Positions 1 to 6,608 of a stretch of 7,160 bases of DNA are shown here, one piece after another. How positions within the stretch are numbered: position 1 is the stretch's first letter; the number at the start of each line of letters is the position of its first letter. The translations under genes and the position numbers were made by a program. Source of the stretch: Caulobacter sp. B11 (GTDB taxonomy: Bacteria > Pseudomonadota > Alphaproteobacteria > Caulobacterales > Caulobacteraceae); the NCBI RefSeq assembly GCF_002737765.1, contig NZ_PEGG01000071.1, positions 1 to 7,160 on the forward strand, written 5' to 3'. The notes under the pieces are model-generated. The model saw only the letters and a list, made by a program, of their open reading frames with translations, did no database searches and had not been told where the DNA came from.

Positions 1-395
1 ACGATCCAGGCCGTTTCGTCTGACGCGCGGCGGACCCTCAGGCGCGCCATACCGCCCCTGAACGAAGGCGCGGCTCAACACCGCCGCGGTGCTCCATTGG
101 GACCAGGAGGCCATTCCCAGCCTTGATCCCAGGCGGATTCGACAAGCGCGTCCTGTCCTGTCGCTGTCCTTCGGCCATCATCGCATCTGAGGCGGCCGGG
201 GAGGCGGACAGCAAGCCCTCAGAGACGAAATAGGGCCCGCGCGCGGGAGGCGTCGCCTGTGGGGCGGGCTCGTGCGCCGCCCCTCCGCTCGCCTTGACCT
301 GTGGGAAAACAGGAACCGCATCCGTTGCGATTTCAGTCGGCGACGCCAACATCAGGCCTCTTAACCGCCGCGTGCGGGTCAAACGAGGTTCCTCC
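1..395. other. Region without a supported gene; upstream of the nitroreductase
   Basis: I see no recognisable protein, RNA gene or repeat here. The longest open frame on the minus strand could start at an ATG at 352-350, preceded by AAGAGG, and run to a stop at 38. It would be about 104 residues, Pro/Ala/Gly-rich, with no motif I recognise and weaker third-position GC bias than the clear genes. It would also fill most of the space where the nitroreductase promoter must lie, so I rate it as probably not a gene. On the plus strand, an open frame without a start runs from the window edge to a stop near 126 and could be the tail of an upstream gene, but nothing in it is diagnostic. A GANTC site lies at 136-140 and a TTGACC -35-like hexamer at 294-299 without a convincing -10. 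Confidence 0.5.
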
Positions 396-1027
396 GTGCT
401 GCTTGAAAAGTTGAACTGGCGCTACGCCACCAAGAAGATGGATCGGCCAAGGCCGTGTCGGACGACAAGGTCGAGCGCATCGTCGAGGCCGCCCGCCTGG
501 CCCCCACCTCCAGCGGCCTGCAGCCGTTCGAGGTCATCGTGGTGACCAATCCGCAGGTCCGCGAGAAGATCAAGGCCATCGCCTGGAACCAGAGCCCGAT
601 CACCGACGGCTCGCACCTGCTGGTCTTCGCCGCCTGGGACAATTACACGGCCGACCGCATCAACCACATGTTCGACCTGGTCAATGAACAGCGCGGCATC
701 CGTAACGAAGGCTGGGAAAACTATCGCCAGATGCTGCTGGCCTCCTATCCGCAGCGCGATCCGCAGCTCAACTACGAACATGCCGCGCGCCAGGCCTATA
801 TCGCCTTTGGCCTCTCCCTGGCCCAGGCGGCCTTCGAAGCGGTCGACGCCACGCCGATGGAGGGCTTCGACCCCGCCTCGCTCGACGAGATCCTCGGCCT
901 GCGGGCCCGTGGCCTGCGCTCGGTGGTCATCGCGCCGCTGGGCTACCGCCAGCCCGAGGGCGACTGGCTGGTCAATCTCAAGAAGGTCCGCCGGCCGCGC
1001 GACCAGTTCGTCACCGAAGTGAAATAG
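396..1027 (+). CDS. NAD(P)H-dependent nitroreductase (NfsB-type), frameshifted near the N-terminus
   Basis: Predicted cytoplasmic FMN flavoprotein that uses NAD(P)H to reduce nitro compounds or quinones; the substrate cannot be told from sequence. The true start appears to be GTG 396, with GAGG at 385-388 seven bases upstream. It gives VLLEKLNWRYATKKMD, then one base is missing near 444 (GATCGGCC where GATCCGGCC restores the frame). The protein continues AVSDDKVERIVEAARLAP to TAG 1027, about 210 residues when repaired, close to the 217 of E. coli NfsB. The RYATK segment (residues 9-13) matches the Arg/Lys FMN-phosphate site (RHSTK in NfsB), and APTSSGLQPFEV matches the next flavin-contacting segment. 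PMEGFDPASLDEILGL and the C-terminal FVTEVK also match NfsB features. A start at GTG 455 would lose the FMN site. It looks monocistronic, with a strong terminator just downstream. The family call is secure; whether the frameshift is real is open. Confidence 0.92.
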
Positions 1028-1033
1028 CGGTCA

Positions 1034-1070
1034 GGCGCGGGCGACGTCAGGCGTCGCCCGCGCCGCTTTT
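1034..1070 (+). terminator. Intrinsic terminator after the nitroreductase
   Basis: A perfect 13-bp stem (GGCGCGGGCGACG at 1034-1046 pairing with CGTCGCCCGCGCC at 1052-1064) with loop TCAGG is followed by GCTTTT. It starts seven bases after the nitroreductase stop and lies between two convergent genes. The stem may also stop minus-strand transcription from the repeat protein gene, though the T-run serves only the plus strand. Confidence 0.9.
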
Positions 1071-1101
1071 GGGCGTCAGTCCCCCAACCGCGTCAACAGG
1101 G

Positions 1102-2646
1102 TCAGGGCGCGGTCTGCCAGAGGTCCTCGGCGCTGTAGGACTCGATCCGGCCGATCGGGCGACAGCCGCGACAATGTCGGGTCGGGCGCGCAGGGCCGCC
1201 GCGCGCCGGTCGAGCATCCGGTCGTGGTCGCTCGCGAAGGGAAGGGCGGGCTTGTCCTGCAGGATCAACAGGGCCTTGCCGCGTTCCAGCGGATCCTTCA
1301 GGCGTTCGATCAGCAGGGCTGCGGCCCCATCAAGATCATCGCGGCATAGCCGAGCCCAGAAAAGGTTGGCGCGACCGTCCGCGCCGAGGGCCTCCAGCGG
1401 TTTGAGCGCGGCTTCGGCGGTCGCCATGTCACCGAGGGTGGCGGCGGCGCAGCTCCTGACAAACAGACCGACAGACTGGCCGTAGGGCGACATCTGGTCC
1501 AGGCGCACGGTGGCCACCGTGGCCAAGGCGGCCTTGGGCTTCCGCCGCTCAACTGGGCCCGCCCAGGTTCAGGGTTTGGCTGACATTGGCGCGACCACCC
1601 TCGGGCACTCGGGCCCCGACGGCCAAGGCCTCGATCGCCTCAGCGCGGCGGCCCACCAGCTTCAGGGCCGTGTTGTGCACATTGTGGGCCCAGGCCAGCG
1701 CCTCGGTGAGGTCCGTGAACGCCTTGGGATTCGTAGTGACCCGGCCAAGGGCCGCTTCGATCACCACCAAGGCCTCCGGCGCCCGGTTCAGGCGATGAGG
1801 GCCTCGGTCCGAGCGGTCTGGCCGGCCAGGAGGGCAGGGTGGGCCGGGATCAGAGCGTCAACCTGTTTGAGACGCGCCATGGCGCCGATCCTGGGCGAGA
1901 AGCGGTCGGGTCCGGCGGCGCCCAGCCGGTCAAACCGCTTGTCGGCGCGCATCGCGATCCGCTCGTCGGGGTCGGTGATCCGGCCCGCCACGGCCTGGGC
2001 CTCGGCGAGCCGGCCATTTGACAGCAGTGTCCGAGGGCGTATTCGCTCCAGAGGGCGCTCAGATCGGTGAACACATCGTCGGGCGCCAGGCCCGCCCGCT
2101 CCATGGCGTCGGTGAGGGCGAACAGCCTGGCCTGTCCATCGGGCAGGCTCCGGGCGCGATGGCGCCAATAGTAGAGCTTGCCGTCGCTGAGGGCGTCGAA
2201 CTCGGTGGGAAGCGCTGAGCGAGAACCGTCAGGCTTCTTAGGGCCTCCTCGGGAGCGTCCGTCGGACCGGCGATATCCAGCCGCAAGGTCCAGTCGACGG
2301 CCACGGCGTCGGGCATTTCCGAGGCCACGACGATGGCCTCGGTCGCGGCGGACCAATCCTCGGCGTCGGCGGCCAGTCCAGCGATCATCAGGATGACGCC
2401 GTGGCGCAGCGGGGAGGCGGCCGCTTCGAAGTCCTGGCGCTTTCGCACCGTCTTCAGGACCTGCATGGCGTGCTTCAGGTCAGTGTTGTCGATATCGGCC
2501 TTGGCTTCCTGAATGGCCAGGACCAGAGCGTCGTCCGCCTTGGCGGCGACGGTGACAGCCGATGGAGACCGGATGTCGGCCTGGGCGAGCGGCGGGACGG
2601 CCAGAACAAGAAGGACCCAAGCGGCCAGAAACAATCGACGCAACAT
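1102..2646 (-). pseudogene. Secreted tetratricopeptide-like repeat protein, broken by about five frameshifts
   Basis: The start is ATG 2646-2644, with GGGGGA three bases upstream. It gives MLRRLFLAAWVLLVLAVPPLAQA followed by D, a classic signal peptide, so the product is probably periplasmic or exported. Coding then continues through all three minus frames. Breaks lie near 2207 (after VLAQRFP, resuming TEFDALSDG), 2027 (YALGH, then LLSNGRLAEAQ), 1791 (TEALIA, then LNRAPEALVVIE), 1540-1572 (QTLNLG, then RKPKAALATV) and 1153 (VAAVARS, then GRIESYSAEDLWQTAP, stop). Joined, this is about 515 residues, rich in Ala/Leu helix pairs of TPR-like character (GRLAEAQAVAGRI, NRAPEALVVIEAALG, GRRAEAIEALAVGA). 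No enzyme motif is visible; a scaffold role is only an inference from the fold. A further one-base repair near 1112 would extend it to a stop at 1076. As sequenced it is not translatable in one piece. Confidence 0.75.
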
Positions 2647-2715
2647 CAGTCCCCCAAGAACAAACTCAGGTTGAACCACAACACGGCGAAGCTGTGAATG
2701 GCAATGGCGCCCGAT

Positions 2716-2744
2716 TTGACTCCCCTCTTACCTGTGTGTCATAC
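2716..2744 (+). promoter_or_regulatory. Candidate padR operon promoter
   Basis: TTGACT at 2716-2721 lies 17 bases before TCATAC at 2739-2744, a fair -35 and a weak -10. The -10 lies inside the 27-bp palindrome, as expected for a repressed promoter. A GANTC site (GACTC, 2718-2722) overlaps the -35. The spacing and position are seen directly; promoter activity is inferred. Confidence 0.45.
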
Positions 2745-2759
2745 AGTGTATGTCACACA
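2733..2759. promoter_or_regulatory. 27-bp near-perfect palindrome, probable PadR operator
   Basis: The left arm TGTGTGTCATACA (2733-2745) and right arm TGTATGTCACACA (2747-2759) are inverted copies matching at 12 of 13 positions, with the single base G2746 at the centre. It sits 31 bp before the padR start, in the gap shared with the divergent repeat protein gene. PadR proteins are dimers that commonly bind such dyads at their own promoters, so autorepression is likely. Control of the divergent gene is possible. Confidence 0.75.
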
Positions 2760-2789
2760 CCAAGTGGCGCACACCATGTGGCGTACATC

Positions 2790-3118
2790 ATGCCGACCGA
2801 CACCGACGTTTTTGAAACCCTGCGCCAGGAACTGCGGCGCGGAACCCTGATCCTGGCCGTGCTCGCCCAGCTCAAGGTCGAGCGCTACGGCTATGGCCTG
2901 CGTCAGGCCCTGTCCGCCGTGGGGCTGGAGATCGACGAAGGCGCGCTCTACCCGATGCTGCGGCGTCTGGAGGGCAGGGCCTGCTGACCAGCGAATGGCG
3001 CGAGGAAGACAAGCGCAAGAAGCGCTTCTACCGCCTGTCGTCCGAGGGCGAGGCCGTTCTGGCCCGCTTGTCGGTCGAGTGGCGCGCCATGAACACCACC
3101 CTTCAATCCCTGATCTAG
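2790..3118 (+). CDS. PadR family transcriptional regulator (one frameshift)
   Basis: Winged-helix repressor, acting as a dimer on DNA. From ATG 2790 the protein begins MPTDTDVFETLRQELRRGTL and shows the PadR core: the RGTLILAVLAQL helix (17-28), RYGYGLRQAL (32-41) and DEGALYPMLRRLEG (49-62). The frame then breaks next to 2973-2975 and hits TGA at 2985-2987. One extra base in the G-run (GAGGGCAGG to GAGGGGCAGG) restores QGLLTSEWREEDKRKKRFYR, the wing, then LSSEGEAVLARL and TAG 3116-3118. Repaired length is about 109 residues, normal for a short PadR protein. The Shine-Dalgarno sequence is weak. The HAAS membrane protein gene follows 14 bases later, a common partner for this family. The family call is sure. 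The start could be questioned because a second ATG at 2776 lies in a repeat, but that one is out of frame. Confidence 0.9.
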
Positions 3119-3132
3119 AGGCGCGCCCAACC

Positions 3133-4104
3133 ATGGACCTGCTCGAACACTATCTGGGCGCCGTCGCCGCCCTGCTGCCCAAGGCCCAGCGACAGGACAT
3201 CGTCGCCGAACTGCGCGACCTGCTGCTCAACCGCTTCGAGGAGAAGGAGGCGGCCCTGGGCCGGCCGCTCGACAAGAAGGAACGCGAGGCGGTGCTGGTC
3301 GGGTTCGGCCATCCCCTGGCGGTGGCCGGACGCTATGGCCCGCAGCGGGTGTTGATCGGGGCCGAGCTCTATCCCTTCTACATCTTCGCGGTGAAGGCGG
3401 CCCTGGCCATCGCGGCGATCGCCGCGGCGGTCCCGCTGGCCATCCTGGCGGTCACCGGCAAGACCGACCTGACCCGCCTGCTGCCGCAGCTGGTCGGCGA
3501 CTTCGTCCCCACCGCCCTGATGCTGATCGGCGCGGCCACCCTGATCGGGGGCGCGATCGAGCGGGGCTGGATCAAGCTGGGCGATCGTCATCCCTGGCGG
3601 GTCGCAGACCTGCCCAAGCTGCCCCTGGGCCGCAAATCCTATCTGGAGCGGCGCTTCGAGGCGCTGTTCGAGCTGATCTTCATGGTGCTGTTCATCCTGT
3701 GGTGGACGCGGCTGGTCGATGCGCCGTTCTCGGTGACCGGCGACATTGATGGGCTGACCCTGGCGCCGGCCGCCGTCTGGGCCTCGCTCTACTGGCCGAT
3801 CCTGGTCCTGGCGGCGTTCCAGGCGACGGCGGGGCTGGTCGGGGTGGTCAAGCCCAGCTGGGTGCGGTTGCGGGCGGTGTTCGAGATCGCCGGCGGTCTG
3901 GCCGGCCTGGTGGTGGCGGCCCTGCTCTATCAGGCCGGAAGACTGGTGGTGGTGAGCCCGGACGCGGCCCCAGACGCGGCGCGCTTCCAAATGACCCTCG
4001 ACGCGACCTTCCAGATCGTCCTGGTGGTGGCCGTGGCGGTCAATGTCGGCACGATCCTGGTCCAGGCCTGGCGGCTGTTCCGAGGGGGTCGCGGGCGGGC
4101 CTGA
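3133..4104 (+). CDS. HAAS-domain multi-pass membrane protein, PadR partner
   Basis: Intact gene of 323 residues. ATG 3133 follows AGAGG (3117-3121), which overlaps the padR stop, so the two are probably translated as one operon. Residues 3-70 form a soluble helical domain typical of the HAAS type: LEHYLGAVAALLPKAQRQDI, then VAELRDLLLNRFEEKEAALG, and FGHPLAVAGRYG. IGAELYPFY (75-83) leads into the membrane part. I count about six hydrophobic segments, near 84-107, 121-141, 175-193, 211-238, 247-268 and 292-314. The HAAS domain is often encoded next to PadR regulators and is thought to serve in membrane-linked signalling; the exact role is unknown. No transporter or enzyme motif is visible. The last residues, RLFRGGRGRA, are basic and probably cytoplasmic. 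Confidence 0.88.
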   Translation: MDLLEHYLGAVAALLPKAQRQDIVAELRDLLLNRFEEKEAALGRPLDKKEREAVLVGFGHPLAVAGRYGPQRVLIGAELYPFYIFAVKAALAIAAIAAAVPLAILAVTGKTDLTRLLPQLVGDFVPTALMLIGAATLIGGAIERGWIKLGDRHPWRVADLPKLPLGRKSYLERRFEALFELIFMVLFILWWTRLVDAPFSVTGDIDGLTLAPAAVWASLYWPILVLAAFQATAGLVGVVKPSWVRLRAVFEIAGGLAGLVVAALLYQAGRLVVVSPDAAPDAARFQMTLDATFQIVLVVAVAVNVGTILVQAWRLFRGGRGRA

Positions 4105-4108
4105 GGTC

Positions 4109-4135
4109 GCGAAGGGGGCGGGAAGCCCCCTTCGC
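4109..4135. terminator. Hairpin between convergent genes, likely a bidirectional terminator
   Basis: A perfect 11-bp stem (GCGAAGGGGGC at 4109-4119 with GCCCCCTTCGC at 4125-4135) has loop GGGAA. It starts five bases after the HAAS gene stop and ends seven bases before the lipoprotein stop. There is no clean T-run on either side, so it is weaker than the classic form. Confidence 0.7.
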
Positions 4136-4141
4136 TGGGCT

Positions 4142-4327
4142 CTATTTCGGCTTGGCGGCGGTGTCGACCACGGCCCCGACCGCGGCGCCGGCGACGGCCC
4201 CGACCGGACCGGCGACCACGGCCCCGGCGATGGCGCCGGTGGCGGCGCGCTGCTGCATGTTGTGACCGCAGGCGGACAGGGACAGGGCGACGAGAAGGGC
4301 GACAGGTGCGAAGCGAAGGGCGGTCAT
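4142..4327 (-). CDS. Small glycine-zipper lipoprotein
   Basis: 61 residues from ATG 4327-4325, with GAGAG about seven bases upstream. The N-terminus MTALRFAPVALLVALSLSAC is a type II signal peptide with lipobox LSAC, predicting cleavage and lipidation at Cys20. The mature part is only about 42 residues: GHNMQQRAAT, then a Gly/Ala/Val stretch (31-53, GAIAGAVVAGPVGAVAGAAV plus GAV) with the small-residue spacing of glycine-zipper helices, ending VDTAAKPK. Such proteins are usually membrane-anchored; many are stress-induced (OsmB-like), but that role is not shown here. Asp at +2 is absent (Gly follows Cys), so outer-membrane sorting is expected under the E. coli rule. A longer in-frame start at 4441 would put the lipobox deep inside the protein and is rejected. 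A hairpin lies directly upstream of the ribosome site. Confidence 0.85.
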   Translation of the reverse strand: MTALRFAPVALLVALSLSACGHNMQQRAATGAIAGAVVAGPVGAVAGAAVGAVVDTAAKPK

Positions 4328-4337
4328 GATGATCTCT

Positions 4338-4362
4338 CTGAACAAGCCGGAACGTTGTTCAG
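4338..4362 (-). promoter_or_regulatory. 8-bp inverted repeat upstream of the lipoprotein ribosome site
   Basis: CTGAACAA (4338-4345) and TTGTTCAG (4355-4362) are perfect inverted copies around nine bases. On the minus strand this puts a hairpin immediately before GAGAG and the start codon. It could be an mRNA element affecting translation or stability, or an operator if the promoter is close by. The repeat is seen directly; the role is inferred. Confidence 0.5.
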
Positions 4363-4445
4363 TAACGGGCTGGGCGCCCCATGGTTCCGCTTCAGCACCA
4401 CGGGCCTCTGCACTCACCGTGGGCCTCAGTAATCGCCGCAATGCG

Positions 4446-4553
4446 GAATCTTTGAGCTGTCCAGTTTTATCGTGAGAATCAAGGCGTTAACCATTTGATC
4501 TGAACGGTCGGCGCCCAAAATTCATGCTGCAGTGCATCAGAAGCTTGCGACTC
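4446..4553. promoter_or_regulatory. Cluster of three GANTC sites with a CtrA-like half-site
   Basis: GAATC at 4446-4450, GAATC at 4476-4480 and GACTC at 4549-4553 fall within 108 bp, with GTTAACCAT at 4486-4494 between them. GANTC is the CcrM methylation site in Caulobacter and relatives, and TTAACCAT resembles a CtrA half-site. Only a half-site is present; I see no second TTAA at the expected spacing. The region lies between the divergent lipoprotein and cell-wall hydrolase genes. Confidence 0.5.
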
Positions 4554-4573
4554 GTTCACGGATGCGTCATAAG
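4545..4573 (+). promoter_or_regulatory. Candidate promoter of the cell-wall hydrolase gene
   Basis: TTGCGA at 4545-4550 lies 17 bases before CATAAG at 4568-4573. Each matches its sigma-70 consensus at four of six bases. A GANTC site overlaps the -35, and the -10 is the first copy of an 8-bp direct repeat. It would give a leader of about 130 bases before the TTG start. This is prediction only. Confidence 0.4.
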
Positions 4574-4584
4574 GCGGTCATAAG
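4566..4584 (+). repeat. Direct repeat GTCATAAG, 11-bp period
   Basis: GTCATAAG occurs at 4566-4573 and again at 4577-4584, so the copies start 11 bp apart, about one helical turn, over the predicted -10 of the hydrolase promoter. That phasing suits two regulator subunits on one DNA face, but chance duplication is possible. Confidence 0.5.
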
Positions 4585-4712
4585 CAGGACTTCGGCCACT
4601 ATCGTGAACCGGTCGAGCCTCCGCTTTCAGAGCCGCCCGAGCGTAATTTTACCGGGTCTTTGAGGGCGTTTTGTCGGGGGGCGTATCGCCCTCGCCGCGC
4701 AGGACACGAGTT

Positions 4713-5822
4713 TTGAACATCAAGTCGCAGACGTGCGCAGACGCGCGCGCGCTGATCGGCGCCGTATTGGTCGGATCCGTCACGGGTCTGGCGCTTGGCG
4801 GCGTCTATCTGGCGGGGGGCATGGCCCAATCCGCCGCTCAGCACGCTCAAGTGTCTCGCCTGGCCGGCGGCGCCTCGGAGGGTTTCTCCGATGTGGCGCT
4901 GCACCAGACCGCGTCTCGGATGGACGCCGGCGCCCTCGCCGTCGCCCGTCGTCATGACCCCTATACCGTCGCCGGCGGCGCCCAGCGCGACCGCCAGGCG
5001 TCCCTGTTCGCGGCCCGGCTCGAAGAGCGCCATCGCGGCGACCGAGCCCCGCTGCTGCTGCGGACCAGCTTCGGCGGTCCGTTCAATCCGGCCGTCGCGC
5101 CGTTCCGCCTGACCAACGCCCTGGAAAGCTCGCGTGAGCTCGAGTGCCTGGCCGACGCGGTCTATTACGAAGCCCGCGGCGAGACCCCCCGCGGCCAGGC
5201 GGCCGTGGCCCAGGTGGTTCTGAACCGCGCCCGCCATCCGGCCTTCCCCAAGTCGATCTGCGGCGTGGTGTTCCAGGGCGCCAACGCCAAGACCGGCTGC
5301 CAGTTCAGCTTCGCCTGCGACGGCTCGATGCGGGCCCGCCGCGAACGCGGCGCCTGGAGCCGGGCCGAGCGGATCGCCGCGCGCGCCCTGTCGGGCACGG
5401 TGATGGCCGAGGTCGGCGCCGCCACCCATTTCCACACCACCGGCGTCTCGCCGGGCTGGGGCTCGCGCCTTCTGCGGGTCAGCCAGGTGGGCATGCACGT
5501 GTTCTACCGCTTCGGCGGTCGGGCCGGCGCGCCGGACGCCTTCAGCCGCCAGCCTCGCCCATCCACGGTCGGCGACCTGCCCAACGCCCCCGTCCTGACC
5601 AGCCTGCCCAGCCCGCTCGGCGCGGACGGCCAGCCGGCCCCGCTCTATGTGGCCAACGCCATGCCCGTCGCGACCTCCGCGGCCCCGGGCATGGGCGGTC
5701 CGTCCGGTCGGGCCACCGAACCGGCCTCGGCCCCGGCCATGCATCCGATCATGGTGACCGGCGACAAGACCGGAGAGGGCCTCAAGTCGACAGCATCGGC
5801 CGCGACCGGAGCTGCTTCCTGA
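4713..5822 (+). CDS. SleB-type cell wall hydrolase, membrane-anchored
   Basis: Intact gene, 369 residues from TTG 4713, preceded by AGGA at 4701-4704. Another TTG at 4671 would add 14 residues and has poorer context. Residues 14-37 (LIGAVLVGSVTGLALGGVYL and on) form a single membrane segment or uncleaved signal anchor, placing the rest in the periplasm. The Hydrolase_2 (SleB) domain spans about 144-267. It starts ECLADAVYYEARGE, where the Glu of YYEARGE is the expected catalytic acid, and continues with GQAAVAQVVLNRARHPAFP, the two-Cys segment GCQFSFACDG, ATHFHTT and the VFYRF end. Family members cleave peptidoglycan glycan strands; outside spore formers they are thought to help wall remodelling. 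The last 100 residues are Pro/Ala/Gly-rich and look disordered. Its 3' end overlaps the convergent SDR gene by 41 bp. The upstream gap has cell-cycle-like motifs. Confidence 0.92.
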   Translation: MNIKSQTCADARALIGAVLVGSVTGLALGGVYLAGGMAQSAAQHAQVSRLAGGASEGFSDVALHQTASRMDAGALAVARRHDPYTVAGGAQRDRQASLFAARLEERHRGDRAPLLLRTSFGGPFNPAVAPFRLTNALESSRELECLADAVYYEARGETPRGQAAVAQVVLNRARHPAFPKSICGVVFQGANAKTGCQFSFACDGSMRARRERGAWSRAERIAARALSGTVMAEVGAATHFHTTGVSPGWGSRLLRVSQVGMHVFYRFGGRAGAPDAFSRQPRPSTVGDLPNAPVLTSLPSPLGADGQPAPLYVANAMPVATSAAPGMGGPSGRATEPASAPAMHPIMVTGDKTGEGLKSTASAATGAAS

Positions 5823-6588
5823 GGTTTCCCGGCAGGTGATTGCTGGCGAAGCGCATCTGCTTGGCGCGGGCCCCGACGAAATAATGCAGGGCCTTGCCGG
5901 CCACCGCCTGCCAGATCACCTCGGCGGCGTCCTCGACGGGATAGACTTCTAGCCCGCCCGAGCGCAGGGCGTCGGCCATGTTGGCGTTGGAGCCGGCCGC
6001 TCCGGTCTGCAGGATCGGCGTCTCGACGAACCACGGCATGACGCAGGCGACGCTGACCCCGTGGGCGGCATATTCGACGTCCAGGGCCTCGGATAGGCCG
6101 CGCACCGCGAACTTGGTGGCCGAATAGACCGCCAGCTGCGGCGAGCCATAGAGGCCCGCGCAAGAGGCGATGTTGATCAGCCGGCCGCCGGCCGCCTTGA
6201 GCAGGGGCAGGGCGGCGCGGGCCCCGTTGACCACGCCCTTGATGTTGATGTCGATCTGCAGGTCGCTGTCGTCGGCCGAGATGGTCTCGAAGGCCCCGAA
6301 CTTGGCGATGCCGGCATTGTTGAGCAGCACGTCCATCCGACCGTCGGTCAGCTTGCCGAAATCGGCCAGGGCCTGGTTCCAGTCGGCGCGATCGCGGACG
6401 TCGAGATGGTGGATCGAGCCATTGGCCGGGCCCACGGCGATCAGGGCGGCCTTGAGGCCGAGATTGTCGATGTCCGAGAGACCGACGAACCAGCCCTCGG
6501 CCGCGAAGCGCTTGGCCGCCGCCAGGCCGATGCCGCTGGCGGCTCCGGTGATGAACACGGCCTTGCGGCCCTCTGCGCTGGCGGTCAT
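5782..6588 (-). CDS. Short-chain dehydrogenase/reductase (classical SDR)
   Basis: Intact, 268 residues, from ATG 6588-6586 with GGGGAGG nine bases upstream. It is a cytoplasmic NAD(P)-dependent oxidoreductase with a Rossmann fold. Classical SDR motifs are all present: TGAASGIG (14-21) for cofactor binding, Asp39 after the second strand (LSDID), which favours NAD(H), LDV at 62-64, NNAG (90-93), Asn115 in the INIKG stretch, Ser142, and YSATK with Tyr155 and Lys159. The usual PG after the sixth strand is PW here (VMPWFVETPIL), a small departure near the substrate pocket. The C-terminus ends in a basic stretch (NLRKQLRSRP). The substrate cannot be named. The gene has its own promoter candidate with a palindrome, so it may be separately regulated from the YegP-type gene 84 bases upstream. 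A longer reading of another frame here is a shadow. Confidence 0.93.
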   Translation of the reverse strand: MTASAEGRKAVFITGAASGIGLAAAKRFAAEGWFVGLSDIDNLGLKAALIAVGPANGSIHHLDVRDRADWNQALADFGKLTDGRMDVLLNNAGIAKFGAFETISADDSDLQIDINIKGVVNGARAALPLLKAAGGRLINIASCAGLYGSPQLAVYSATKFAVRGLSEALDVEYAAHGVSVACVMPWFVETPILQTGAAGSNANMADALRSGGLEVYPVEDAAEVIWQAVAGKALHYFVGARAKQMRFASNHLPGNLRKQLRSRPMLST

Positions 6589-6608
6589 GGGATCGAGCCT
6601 CCCCGGGA

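Noticed and set aside
298..313. CCTGT and ACAGG inverted repeat before the nitroreductase
   Set aside because: Only 5 bp per arm; expected by chance in a window of this size.
38..382. Open frame of 114 codons on the minus strand
   Set aside because: No recognisable motif, weaker third-position GC bias than the clear genes, and it covers the space needed for the nitroreductase promoter. A start at 352 with AAGAGG keeps a small chance that it is real.
2970..2990. Programmed ribosomal frameshift in padR
   Set aside because: No slippery heptamer or stimulating structure is evident, and similar one-base losses occur in unrelated genes nearby, so sequence error or decay is simpler.
3115..3990. 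Long minus-strand open frame opposite the HAAS gene
   Set aside because: Antisense shadow of a high-GC gene. The composition is Gln/Arg/Asp/Gly-rich and repetitive, with no family pattern, while the plus frame has clear domain structure.
4599..5744. 381-codon minus-strand open frame opposite the cell-wall hydrolase
   Set aside because: Ala/Gly/Arg-rich shadow; the plus strand encodes a recognisable SleB domain.
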